In this document: one piece after another, positions 1-7,701 of the stretch
Layout: the number at the start of each line of letters is the position of its first letter
Numbering within the stretch: the first letter of the stretch is position 1
Assembly: GCA_964499865.1 (NCBI GenBank)
Contig: CAZCPY010000055.1
Location: 1 to 19,334 of the forward strand
Length of the DNA stretch: 19,334 nt
From: JANOGU01 sp964499865
GTDB lineage: Bacteria; Pseudomonadota; Alphaproteobacteria; Rhodobacterales; Rhodobacteraceae
Direction of reading: 5' to 3'
Notes under the pieces: generated by a model
The model's database searches: none
Told to the model about the DNA's origin: nothing
What the model saw: the letters and a program-made list of their open reading frames with translations, nothing else
Made by a program: the position numbers and the translations under genes

Positions 1-585
1 CTGCCGCCGCACGACCTGTTCCACAAGGGCCTTCTGCGCACCTTCCAGATCGCGCACGAATTCGGCTCGATGACGGTGCGCGAGAACCTGATGATGGTCC
101 CCGCCCGCCAGTCGGGCGAAACGCTGTGGAACGCCTGGTTCCGCCGCGGCAAGGTCGCGTCCGAGGAACGCCGCATCCGCGACAAGGCCGACGAGGTGCT
201 GGAGTTCCTGACCATCAGCCACCTGGCCGACCAGAAGGCGTCGCAGATCTCGGGGGGACAGAAGAAGCTGCTGGAGCTTGGCCGCACGATGATGGTCGAT
301 GCCAGGGTCGTCTTCCTGGACGAGGTGGGCGCGGGGGTGAACCGCACGCTGCTGAACACCATCGGCGACGCGATCATCCGGCTGAACCGCGAACGCGGCT
401 ACACCTTCTGCGTGATCGAGCACGACATGGATTTCATCGCCCGCCTCTGCGACCCGGTGATCGTGATGGCCGAGGGCAAGGTGCTGGCCCAGGGCACGCC
501 CGCCGAGGTCAAGGCCGACGAGCGGGTGATCGAGGCCTATCTGGGCACGGGGCTGAAGAACAAGGTCAAGGAGGGCGCGGCGTGA
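1..585 (+). CDS. livG: Branched-chain amino acid (HAAT family) ABC transporter ATP-binding protein, LivG-type, 5' truncated by window edge
   Basis: The reading frame is open from base 1, so the gene starts before the window; 194 residues are visible. It energises import through the LivH/LivM-type permeases encoded downstream, at the cytoplasmic face of the membrane. Visible motifs (numbered from the first visible residue) are the Q-loop RTFQ (13-16), the signature ISGGQ (83-87), Walker B VVFLDEV (103-109) and the H-loop His141 in VIEHD. Walker A lies outside the window. Walker B ends in DEV rather than the usual DEP, and the signature is followed by KKLLELGR, as in LivG-like ATPases. The stop overlaps the GTG of the next ORF, which suggests translational coupling. 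The exact substrate cannot be read from the sequence; liv names the family, not proven leucine transport. Confidence 0.9.
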   Translation: MPPHDLFHKGLLRTFQIAHEFGSMTVRENLMMVPARQSGETLWNAWFRRGKVASEERRIRDKADEVLEFLTISHLADQKASQISGGQKKLLELGRTMMVDARVVFLDEVGAGVNRTLLNTIGDAIIRLNRERGYTFCVIEHDMDFIARLCDPVIVMAEGKVLAQGTPAEVKADERVIEAYLGTGLKNKVKEGAA

Positions 586-1046
586 CGACGACGTGCGCTC
601 GTATCCTAAGCCGATCCGCCCTTGTCCCTCTGGCACTCGGCGAAGCCGCCCCCGCGCGGGCCGAGCGCCCCATCACGCCGGAAGCCCCCTGCACAGCCGA
701 CGCGGCCAGATTTTCCGCAACCGCGCCCGGGTTCATCCCCGATGCGACCAGCGTGCGCGCCGCCATCGACGGCATGCTGGCGCAGAACGGACGGCCCGAA
801 CCCACCAGCCCCGGCGTTGCCCCGATCGACCCGGGCAAGGTCCGGACCGGCGTTTCGCCGACCTTCCCGCTGTTAGTTTCGGAAAAGGCGGACACGGTCG
901 CCTTCGCCACCCTGGTCCGCGAACCGGCCCCGCAGGTGGAGATGTCCCGCCATGCGCAAGAGACCGGGGACCGCGCGGCACCGGCCTGCCACGCCCGGAC
1001 CTTCAAGCTACTGCGCGGTCAACTCCTGAATCCGGGGGGCTTCTGA
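582..1046 (+). CDS. Small putative exported protein of unknown function, inside the ABC transporter operon
   Basis: I do not recognise this 154-aa ORF. It starts at a GTG overlapping the upstream stop (GTGA) and ends in TGATG, overlapping the start of livF, so the arrangement is that of a coupled operon gene. The N-terminus has a basic start followed by a hydrophobic stretch (SALVPLALGEAAPARA), which could be a weak signal peptide. Three cysteines are present. Against a real gene: it uses TTA and CTA leucine codons that are almost absent from its neighbours, is proline/alanine-rich and shows no domain. It may be a decaying or recently acquired gene, or simply a spacer that happens to be open. 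Frame and overlaps are seen; export is inferred. Confidence 0.45.
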   Translation: MTTTCARILSRSALVPLALGEAAPARAERPITPEAPCTADAARFSATAPGFIPDATSVRAAIDGMLAQNGRPEPTSPGVAPIDPGKVRTGVSPTFPLLVSEKADTVAFATLVREPAPQVEMSRHAQETGDRAAPACHARTFKLLRGQLLNPGGF

Positions 1047-1756
1047 TGACCGCGCCCTTCCTGATCGGCGAGGGCATGACCGGCGGCTACGGCGCGGCCG
1101 ACATCCTGCATGGCTGCACCATCGCGGTGGACCCCGGCGAGATCGCGGTGATCGTGGGGCCCAACGGGGCGGGCAAGTCCACCGCGATGAAGGCGGTGTT
1201 CGGGATGCTGCGCCTGCGGGCGGGACAGGTGCGGCTGATGGGGGAAGACATCACCGCGCTGTCGCCCCAGGCCCGCGTCGCCAGGGGCATGGCCTTCGTG
1301 CCGCAGACGCAGAACATCTTCACCTCGATGACGGTCGAGGAAAACCTCGAGATGGGCGCCTTCCTGCGCCGGGACGACATCAGGGCGACGATGGAGCAGG
1401 TCTACCACCTGTTCCCCGTCCTGAAGCAGAAGCGGCTTCAGGCGGCGGGCGAACTGTCCGGCGGGCAGCGCCAGCAGGTCGCCGTGGGCCGCGCCCTTAT
1501 GACCCAGCCCAGGGTGCTGATGCTGGACGAACCGACGGCAGGCGTCAGCCCGATCGTGATGGACGAATTGTTCGACCGCATCATCGAGGTCGCGCGCACC
1601 GGGATTTCCATCCTGATGGTGGAACAGAACGCGCGCCAGGCGCTGGAAATCGCTGACAAGGGGTATGTCCTCGTGCAAGGATCGAACCGCTTCACCGACA
1701 CCGGCAAGGCACTGCTCGCCGACCCGGAGGTCCGACGCTCATTCCTCGGAGGCTGA
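1046..1756 (+). CDS. livF: Branched-chain amino acid (HAAT family) ABC transporter ATP-binding protein, LivF-type
   Basis: This is the second ATPase of the transporter, 236 aa, the usual length for LivF. Walker A GPNGAGKST lies at 38-46, the Q-loop in FVPQTQN (84-90), the signature LSGGQ at 137-141 and Walker B VLMLDEP at 157-163. The segment LMVEQNARQAL (190-200), with Gln where many ABC ATPases have the H-loop His, is characteristic of LivF. The ATG overlaps the previous stop (TGATG). A longer in-frame extension upstream exists but only overlaps the preceding ORF and lacks family similarity. It is expected to pair with the LivG-type subunit under the LivH/LivM-type permeases. Confidence 0.93.
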   Translation: MTAPFLIGEGMTGGYGAADILHGCTIAVDPGEIAVIVGPNGAGKSTAMKAVFGMLRLRAGQVRLMGEDITALSPQARVARGMAFVPQTQNIFTSMTVEENLEMGAFLRRDDIRATMEQVYHLFPVLKQKRLQAAGELSGGQRQQVAVGRALMTQPRVLMLDEPTAGVSPIVMDELFDRIIEVARTGISILMVEQNARQALEIADKGYVLVQGSNRFTDTGKALLADPEVRRSFLGG

Positions 1757-1760
1757 CACA

Positions 1761-2129
1761 ATGACCAGAACGATTGCCCTGACCGCCCTTGCAGTGATCC
1801 TGGCCGCCCCGGCGCTGGCGCGCCCGGTGCTGTACACCTGCAAGTTCACCGAACGCTGCACCGAAGGCGGCTGCGAGTCGACTCGCGACACCTACCAGTT
1901 CCGGCTGGACGTCGAAACCGGCGAAGGGTCGATGCTGGCCGAAGGCAAGCAGTGGGACGGCATCGCGGTGGAGTCGGACGGCACGCAGTCCTATTTCTTC
2001 GTGAACAGCGCCGGGGTCGAGATGGTGACGATCAACCAGGAAAGCGACAACGTGGTCTATACCGGCCACATGGGCTTTGGCGCCGACCTCAGCACCTACC
2101 AACTGACCGGCACCTGCCTGCGCCAATGA
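1761..2129 (+). CDS. Small secreted cysteine-containing protein of unknown function
   Basis: The 122-aa product has a clear Sec signal peptide: MTRT, a hydrophobic core, and a cleavage site after APALA (about residue 20). The mature part has four cysteines (27, 33, 38 and 119), consistent with two disulfides in the periplasm, and is otherwise soluble and acidic with alternating polar and hydrophobic residues typical of beta strands. A good ribosome-binding site (GGAGG, 1748-1752) sits 8 bases before the ATG. The gene lies between livF and livH in the same direction, so it is probably co-transcribed with the transporter. It is far too small to be the Liv substrate-binding protein. No family is recognised; an accessory role in uptake is only inferred from position. 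Confidence 0.75.
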   Translation: MTRTIALTALAVILAAPALARPVLYTCKFTERCTEGGCESTRDTYQFRLDVETGEGSMLAEGKQWDGIAVESDGTQSYFFVNSAGVEMVTINQESDNVVYTGHMGFGADLSTYQLTGTCLRQ

Positions 2130-2148
2130 CGCGGGATACCTGACCGCC

Positions 2149-3159
2149 GTGGATCTTCTGAACGCCCTTGTCGCCTTCCTGAACTTCGTCTTCGTGCCGG
2201 CTGTCGCCTATGGCGCGCAGCTGGCGCTGGGTGCCCTCGGCGTCACGCTGATCTACGGCGTGCTGCGGTTTTCCAACTTCGCCCATGGCGACACGATGGC
2301 GATCGGCACCGCCGTCACCATCCTGGTGACCTGGACGCTGCAGGCGGCGGGCGTCACGCTCGGGCCCCTGCCGGTCGCGCTGCTGGCGCTGCCGTTCGGC
2401 ATCGCGGCCTGCGCGGGCCTCGTGCTGGCCTCCGACCGCACCGTCTACCGCTTCTACCGCCGGGTGCGGGCCTCGCCGGCGGTGCTGACGATCGTGTCGC
2501 TGGGCGTGATGCTGGTGATGAACGGCCTCGTCCGCTTCCTGATCGGCGTGGAGGAAATCACCTTCGCCGATGGCGAACGCTTCGTCGTCTCGGCCCAGGG
2601 CTTCCGCGCCGCGACCGGCCTCGCGGAGCCGCTGGCGATCCGCACCACGCAGGTGGTGACGCTGGTGGTGGCGGTGATCACGGTGGCCTGGCTGTTCTGG
2701 TTCCTGGGCCGCACCCGCACCGGCAAGTCGATGCGGGCATTCTCCGACAACGAGGACCTCGCACTTCTGTCCGGCATCAACCCCGAGCGTGTGGTGGCGG
2801 TGACCTGGATCATCTGCGCCGCGCTGGCCACCATCGCGGGGGTGCTGTACGGCCTCGACAAGTCGTTCCGCGCCTTCACCTATTTCCAGCTCTTGCTGCC
2901 GATCTTCGCCGCCGCCATCGTCGGCGGCCTGGGCTCGCCCGTGGGGGCGCTGGCGGGCGGCTTCGTCATCTCGTTTTCCGAGATCATGGTGACCTACGCC
3001 TGGAAGAAGGTGCTGGGCTACCTCGCCCCGGAAGGCTGGGAGCCCGCGGGGCTGGTGCAGATCCTGTCCACCGACTACAAGCTGGCGGTCAGCTTCGCGA
3101 TCCTGATCCTTGTGCTGCTGTTCCGGCCCACGGGCCTGTTCCGGGGGAAATCGGTATGA
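2149..3159 (+). CDS. livH: Branched-chain amino acid (HAAT family) ABC transporter permease, LivH-type
   Basis: This is a 336-aa integral membrane permease. The N-terminal helix contains GALGVTLIYGVLRFSNFAHG, the typical LivH signature, followed by about eight hydrophobic segments. The cytoplasmic coupling loop SMRAFSDNEDLALLSGI contacts the ATPases. The GTG at 2149 is the most upstream start, 19 bases after the previous stop, and keeps the complete first helix; the ribosome-binding site is weak. The stop overlaps the livM start in ATGA. A loop of about 30 residues (APEGWEPAGLVQILSTDYK) precedes the last helix. It forms the translocation channel with LivM. Confidence 0.92.
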   Translation: MDLLNALVAFLNFVFVPAVAYGAQLALGALGVTLIYGVLRFSNFAHGDTMAIGTAVTILVTWTLQAAGVTLGPLPVALLALPFGIAACAGLVLASDRTVYRFYRRVRASPAVLTIVSLGVMLVMNGLVRFLIGVEEITFADGERFVVSAQGFRAATGLAEPLAIRTTQVVTLVVAVITVAWLFWFLGRTRTGKSMRAFSDNEDLALLSGINPERVVAVTWIICAALATIAGVLYGLDKSFRAFTYFQLLLPIFAAAIVGGLGSPVGALAGGFVISFSEIMVTYAWKKVLGYLAPEGWEPAGLVQILSTDYKLAVSFAILILVLLFRPTGLFRGKSV

Positions 3160-4454
3160 TCCGCGCGCGACCGTCGGTCATGTTCGCGCTGATGGCGGCG
3201 CTGTTCTTCGTCACCGGCTACATGGAAAGCTGGCCCTTCGCGCTGCGGGTGCTGAACTTCGCGCTGATCTTCTCGGTGCTGTCGCTGGGGCTGAACATCC
3301 AGTGGGGCTATGCCGGGCTGTTCAACGTGGGCATCGTGGGTTTCGTCGCGCTGGGGGGGCTGGCGGTGGTGCTGGTCGCCGCCCAACCCTCGCCCGGGGC
3401 CTGGGAGGCGGGCGGGCCCGGCATCCTGCTGGCGCTCGCGCTGGGGGCGCTGAGCATCGTCGCGGCGATCCTGTTCTGGCGGCGCATGCGACCCGGCCGC
3501 CTGCGCACCCTGGGCCTCGTGGCGATCCTGGTCGCTGGCTTCATGCTCTACCGGGCGGTCCTCGATCCCGCCGTGCAGGCGGTCGAATCGCTGAACCCCG
3601 CGACCTACGGCAATCTGGGCGGCCTGGGCCTGCCGATCATCCTGTCCTGGCCCGCGGGTGCCCTCCTGGCCGCGGGTGCGGCCTGGCTTACGGCCCGCAT
3701 CGCCCTGGGCCTCAGGTCGGACTATCTGGCCATCGCCACGCTGGGCATCGCCTGGATCGTCGTCACCGTGATCGGGCAGGAGGACTGGCTGTCCCGCGGG
3801 GTCAAGAACATCAACGGCCTTCCCCGGCCGGTGCCCTTCGAGGTCGACCTGCAGGCGGCGCCCTGGTTCCAGGCGCTGGCCGAACGCCTGGGGGCCGATC
3901 CCGTCGGGCTGTCCAGCATCGTGGTCGGGGTGTCCTTTGCGCTGCTGTTCCTGGCCGTGCTGGTGCCGCTGGTGATCCTGATGGAACTGGCGCTGAAATC
4001 GCCGTGGGGCCGGATGATGCGCGCCATCCGCGACAACGAGGTCGCGGCCGAAGCGATGGGCAAGGACGTCACCCGCCGACACCGCCAGGTCTTCGTGCTG
4101 GGCGCGGCGATCATGGGGGTCGGAGGGGCGATGTATGTCACCTTCCTCGGCACGCTGACGCCCAACACCTACATCCCGCTGACCTTCACCTTCCTGATCT
4201 GGGTGATGGTGATCGTCGGCGGGTCGGGCAACAACTGGGGCGCCGTGCTGGGCGGCCTGCTGATCTGGTGGCTGTGGAACATCGCCGAACCGCTGGGCGC
4301 CACCGCCATGGGCTGGCTGACCGACGGCATGCCGGACGGCGCCCTGAAGACGCGGCTCGAGGACTCCGTGGCCCATACCCGCCTGCTGACGGTGGGGGTC
4401 ATCCTGCTTCTGGTCCTGCGCTTCAGCCCCCGCGGCCTTCTGCCCGAGAAGTGA
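3156..4454 (+). CDS. livM: Branched-chain amino acid (HAAT family) ABC transporter permease, LivM-type
   Basis: This is a 432-aa membrane permease, at the long end for LivM. The family features are SLGLNIQWGYAGLFNVGIVGF near the N-terminus, the coupling loop MMRAIRDNEVAAEAMGKDV (about 288-306) and the C-terminal VIVGGSGNNWGAVLGG. An extra hydrophobic segment and a connecting loop around residues 85-150 account for the length. The ATG overlaps the livH stop (ATGA), and GGGGGAAA upstream can serve as ribosome-binding site. It ends the transporter part of the operon; the next gene follows after 83 bp containing hairpins. Confidence 0.92.
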   Translation: MIRARPSVMFALMAALFFVTGYMESWPFALRVLNFALIFSVLSLGLNIQWGYAGLFNVGIVGFVALGGLAVVLVAAQPSPGAWEAGGPGILLALALGALSIVAAILFWRRMRPGRLRTLGLVAILVAGFMLYRAVLDPAVQAVESLNPATYGNLGGLGLPIILSWPAGALLAAGAAWLTARIALGLRSDYLAIATLGIAWIVVTVIGQEDWLSRGVKNINGLPRPVPFEVDLQAAPWFQALAERLGADPVGLSSIVVGVSFALLFLAVLVPLVILMELALKSPWGRMMRAIRDNEVAAEAMGKDVTRRHRQVFVLGAAIMGVGGAMYVTFLGTLTPNTYIPLTFTFLIWVMVIVGGSGNNWGAVLGGLLIWWLWNIAEPLGATAMGWLTDGMPDGALKTRLEDSVAHTRLLTVGVILLLVLRFSPRGLLPEK

Positions 4455-4460
4455 CCGTTT

Positions 4461-4517
4461 CCGACATGCGATGTCGGATCGGGGCGGAATCCCCTGCACA
4501 ACGGCGCTAATCAGGGG
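4461..4517 (+). promoter_or_regulatory. Hairpin cluster between livM and the FAD oxidoreductase gene (possible attenuator, terminator or operator)
   Basis: A perfect 7-bp inverted repeat with a 3-nt loop (CCGACAT-GCG-ATGTCGG, 4461-4477) follows the livM stop. Next, GGGG (4481-4484) can pair with CCCC (4491-4494), while the overlapping CCCCTG (4491-4496) can instead pair with CAGGGG (4512-4517) just before the ribosome-binding site GGAGG at 4528-4532. No T-tract follows the first hairpin, so a classical intrinsic terminator is unlikely. The palindrome could equally be a protein-binding site. The pairings are seen; any function is inferred. Confidence 0.45.
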
Positions 4518-4537
4518 CAACCAGACCGGAGGCCCCG

Positions 4538-6949
4538 ATGAAGACCCACACCCGCGTTCTTGTCATCGGCGGCGGCGTCGTCGGCTGTTCGGTGCTGTAT
4601 CACCTGACCAAACTCGGCTGGTCGGACGTGATGCTGGTGGAACGGTCGGACCTGACCTCGGGCTCCACCTGGCACGCCGCGGGCGGGTTCCACACGCTGA
4701 ACGGCGACACCAACATGGCCGCCCTGCAGGGCTACACGATCCGCCTCTACAAGGAGCTCGAGGCGATCACCGGCATGTCCTGCGGCCTGCACCACGTGGG
4801 CGGCATCACGCTCGCCGACACGCCGGAACGCTTCGACATGCTCAAGGCAGAACGCGCCAAGCACCGCTACATGGGGCTGGATACCGAGATCCTGACGCCC
4901 GAGGAGGTGACGAAGTTCACCGACGGGCTGGTCAACGTGACCGGCGTCCTCGGCGCGCTCTACGACCCGCTCGACGGCCACCTCGATCCCTCGGGCACCA
5001 CCCACGCCTATGCCAGGGCCGCCCGCATGGGCGGGGCCGAGATCGTCCTGCACAACCGCGTGCTGGAGACGAACCCCCATCCCGAGGGCTGGGAGGTGGT
5101 GACCGAAAAGGGCACGATCATCGCCGAACACCTGGTCAACGCCGCGGGCCTCTGGGCGCGCGAGGTCGGCGCCATGGCGGGCGTCTACCTGCCGCTCCTG
5201 CCGATGGCGCACCAGTATCTGGTCACCGAGGACATCCCCGAGATCATGGCCTACCTCGCCCGCGGCCGCGAGTTCCCGCATGTCATGGACCCGGGCGGCG
5301 AATCCTACCTGCGCCAGGAAGGCCGCGGCCTCTGCATCGGCTTCTACGAGAAACCCTGCGAGCCCTGGGCCGTCGACGGCACCCCCTGGACCTGGGGGCA
5401 GGAACTGATGAGCGAGGCCTTCGACAAGATCGAGGACTCGGTCGCCTTCGCCTGGCGCCGCTTCCCGGTGCTGGAACGGTCGGGCGTCAAGCGGGTGATC
5501 CACGGCCCCTTCACCTTCGCCCCCGACGGCAACCCGCTGATCGGCCCGGTCCCGGGCCTCAGGAACTACTGGTCCGCCTGTGCGGTCATGGCGGGCTTTT
5601 CCCAGGGCGGCGGCATGGGGCTTTCGCTGGCGCAGTGGATGATCCACGGCGAAGTCGAACGCGACCCCCGCGGCTTCGACGTGGCCCGTTTCGGCGGATG
5701 GACCTCGCCGGGCTACACGGTTCCCAAGGTGATCGAGAACTACCGGATGCGGTTCTCCGTCTCCTACCCGAACGAGGAACGCCCCGCCGCCCGCCCCTTC
5801 CGCACCACGCCGATGTACGAAGTGTTCGACCGGATGAACGCCGTCTGGGGCCAGCAGTACGGGCTGGAGGTGGTGAACTACCACGCCCTGCCAGGCGAGC
5901 CCCGGCTGGAAACGCCCACCTTCAAGCGGTCGAACGCCTGGGAAGCGACCAAGGCCGAGGTGCACGCCGTGCGCACTGCCGTCGGCATCAACGAGGTGCA
6001 GAACTTCGGCAAGTATCGCATCGCCGGACCCCGCGCGCGCGCCTGGCTCGACCGGATCATGGCGGGTGCCATCCCGAAACCCGGCCGCCTGTCGCTGACG
6101 CCGATGCTCGCGCCTTCCGGCAAGATCATCGGCGACTTCACCGTCACCTGCCTGACCGAGACCGAGTTCCAGCTGACCGCCAGCTACGGCGCCCAAGGCT
6201 GGCACGAGCGCTGGTTCCGTCAACATGAAGAACCGGGCGCAAGCATAGAGAACATCTCGGATTCCCGCTCCGGCTTCCAGATCGCCGGGCCGCTGGCCAC
6301 CGAACTTCTGAACCGCGTCGCAAGGCCCCACGACCCCCTGCGCTTCATGGACGCGCGGCGCATGACCGTAGGCATGGCCAACGCCATCGTCCAGCGCGTC
6401 AGCTACACCGCCGACCTCGGCTACGAGATCTTCACCGACCAGATGTCGGTGCGCCACCTCTGGGACGTGCTGACCGAGGCCGGCAGGGACCTGTCCCTGC
6501 GCCCCTTCGGCATGCGGGCGATGATGTCCCTGCGCCTGGACAAATGGTTCGGCTCCTGGGGCCGCGAGTTCTCGCCCGACTACACCCCGCTTGAGACCGG
6601 CCTCGACCGCTTCATCCGCTGGAACAAGCCCGCCGACTGGATCGGCCGCGCCGCCGCCCTGGCGGAAAAGGCCAGCGGGCCCCGCCGGAAACTCGTTCCC
6701 TTCGTGGTGGACGCCGACGACGCCGACGTCACCGCATGGGAGCCGATCTGGCTCGACGGTGCGGTCGTTGGCTTCTGCACCTCGGGCGGTTTCAGCCATT
6801 GGACCGGCCTGTCGGTCGCCCAAGGCTTCCTGCCCGCCGACCGCGCGCAGGACGGCACAAGGGTCGAGATCGAAATCCTCGGCCAGCGCCTCCCCGCCCG
6901 CGTGCACCTGGCGCCGATCTGGGACGACGGCGGCCGGATGCGGGCCTGA
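4538..6949 (+). CDS. FAD-dependent oxidoreductase / GcvT-domain protein (dimethylglycine/sarcosine dehydrogenase family)
   Basis: The 803-aa product is predicted to oxidise an N-methylated amine (dimethylglycine, sarcosine or similar) and hand the one-carbon unit to tetrahydrofolate. An N-terminal DAO/FAD domain (about 5-365) begins with the dinucleotide-binding motif VIGGGVVG and contains SGSTWHAAG, whose His46 matches the position of covalent FAD attachment in mammalian dimethylglycine and sarcosine dehydrogenases. A short FAO_M-like linker follows (about 368-424), then an aminomethyltransferase (GcvT-like) domain (about 427-690) and its C-terminal barrel (about 695-800). Length matches the family. 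No signal peptide is seen, so it is cytoplasmic. The ATG has GGAGG (4528-4532) five bases upstream. Following the Liv-type operon, it may act on the imported compound. Substrate specificity is unresolved. Confidence 0.9.
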   Translation: MKTHTRVLVIGGGVVGCSVLYHLTKLGWSDVMLVERSDLTSGSTWHAAGGFHTLNGDTNMAALQGYTIRLYKELEAITGMSCGLHHVGGITLADTPERFDMLKAERAKHRYMGLDTEILTPEEVTKFTDGLVNVTGVLGALYDPLDGHLDPSGTTHAYARAARMGGAEIVLHNRVLETNPHPEGWEVVTEKGTIIAEHLVNAAGLWAREVGAMAGVYLPLLPMAHQYLVTEDIPEIMAYLARGREFPHVMDPGGESYLRQEGRGLCIGFYEKPCEPWAVDGTPWTWGQELMSEAFDKIEDSVAFAWRRFPVLERSGVKRVIHGPFTFAPDGNPLIGPVPGLRNYWSACAVMAGFSQGGGMGLSLAQWMIHGEVERDPRGFDVARFGGWTSPGYTVPKVIENYRMRFSVSYPNEERPAARPFRTTPMYEVFDRMNAVWGQQYGLEVVNYHALPGEPRLETPTFKRSNAWEATKAEVHAVRTAVGINEVQNFGKYRIAGPRARAWLDRIMAGAIPKPGRLSLTPMLAPSGKIIGDFTVTCLTETEFQLTASYGAQGWHERWFRQHEEPGASIENISDSRSGFQIAGPLATELLNRVARPHDPLRFMDARRMTVGMANAIVQRVSYTADLGYEIFTDQMSVRHLWDVLTEAGRDLSLRPFGMRAMMSLRLDKWFGSWGREFSPDYTPLETGLDRFIRWNKPADWIGRAAALAEKASGPRRKLVPFVVDADDADVTAWEPIWLDGAVVGFCTSGGFSHWTGLSVAQGFLPADRAQDGTRVEIEILGQRLPARVHLAPIWDDGGRMRA

Positions 6950-6975
6950 CCGCACCGCTTCATCTTGGCCCAAAT

Positions 6976-7009
6976 ACCCCGCGGGGGTCCGGGGGCGCGA
7001 AGCCCCCGG
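6976..7009 (+). terminator. GC-rich hairpins downstream of the FAD oxidoreductase gene
   Basis: Two adjacent inverted repeats lie 26-60 bases after the stop: ACCCC-GCG-GGGGT (6976-6988), and an 8-bp stem CCGGGGGC/GCCCCCGG with a 5-nt loop (6989-7009). There is no T-tract, so termination would be weak or factor-assisted. The block resembles intergenic GC-rich elements common in Rhodobacterales genomes (recollection, not checked). Confidence 0.45.
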
Positions 7010-7040
7010 GGGCGCCGCCGGCGCCACGCCACCGCGCAAG

Positions 7041-7092
7041 GCAAATTCCTTGAAGCAAGGAATTTGCAAATTTCTTTCTTCAAGAAATTTGC
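7041..7092. repeat. Two overlapping AT-rich inverted repeats
   Basis: Hairpin A has a 12-bp perfect stem with arms 7041-7052 and 7056-7067 and loop AAG. Hairpin B has an 11-bp perfect stem with arms 7066-7076 and 7082-7092 and loop TCTTC. They share bases 7066-7067, so they compete at the base. The outermost arms (GCAAATTCCTT and AAGAAATTTGC) could also pair with one mismatch. The block is strikingly AT-rich against its surroundings and ends 15 bases before the next start codon. Confidence 0.7.
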
Positions 7093-7107
7093 CCTAGCCT
7101 GACGCCC

Positions 7108-7701
7108 ATGGTGCCGATCCTCCTCCTCGCCGCCGGCGCCTCGTCGCGCATGGCACCGGCCGACAAGCTGCTGCAGCCCGTGGACGGCATGCCCCTCCTG
7201 CGCCGCAGCGCGCTGGCGGCGCTGGCCAGCGGCGCGCCCGTCGTCTGCACCCTGCGCCCCGACCGCCCCGCCCGGCGCGCCGCCGTCGCGGACCTGCCCC
7301 TGACCCTGGTCGAGGTGCCCGATAGCGCGACCGGCATGTCGGCCTCGCTGCGGGCGGGGCTTGCGGCCCTGCCCGCGGGCGCGGAGGGGGTCATGGTGCT
7401 GCCTGCCGACATGCCGGGATTCACGGCGCACGCCCTCGCGCAACTGCTTGCGCTGGCGCGGGAAGCTCCCGACCGCATCCTGCGCGGGGCGACGCCGGAC
7501 GGCCGTCCCGGCCACCCGGCGGTGTTTCCCGCCGACCTGATCCCGGGCCTTCTGCGCATCACCGGCGACGAAGGCGGCCGGTCGGTGCTCCGGGCCCATG
7601 CGGGCCGCGTCATCCTCGTTCCCCTGCCGGGGGACAGCGCGATCCTCGACCTCGACACGGCCGAAGACTGGGCCGCCTTCCGCCGCTCACGCGGCGAGTA
7701 G
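7108..7701 (+). CDS. MobA/MocA-like nucleotidyltransferase (possible molybdenum cofactor cytidylyltransferase)
   Basis: The 197-aa protein is of the NTP_transf_3 (MobA-like) family. It shows the nucleotide-binding motif LAAGASSRM (7-15) with Lys20, the segment DSATGMSASLRAGL (72-85), the metal-binding Asp101 in LPADMPG, and the downstream GHPAVF (135-140) and TGDEGGRSVLR (152-162). This set fits the MocA/XdhC-associated branch that adds CMP to molybdopterin for xanthine-dehydrogenase-type enzymes, but no XdhC or molybdoenzyme gene is nearby, so the exact nucleotide and acceptor stay open. No convincing Shine-Dalgarno precedes the ATG; the mRNA may be leaderless or structured by the hairpins just upstream. 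The last 15 bases overlap the 3' end of the convergent RTX gene. Confidence 0.82.
   Translation: MVPILLLAAGASSRMAPADKLLQPVDGMPLLRRSALAALASGAPVVCTLRPDRPARRAAVADLPLTLVEVPDSATGMSASLRAGLAALPAGAEGVMVLPADMPGFTAHALAQLLALAREAPDRILRGATPDGRPGHPAVFPADLIPGLLRITGDEGGRSVLRAHAGRVILVPLPGDSAILDLDTAEDWAAFRRSRGE

Noticed and set aside
4461..4477. Classical intrinsic terminator after livM
   Set aside because: The hairpin has no following T-tract, so it is listed as a regulatory candidate instead.
4511..7069. An 852-codon minus-strand frame opposite the flavoenzyme gene
   Set aside because: The composition is that of a GC-rich shadow. The plus strand encodes an intact, recognisable FAD/GcvT protein.
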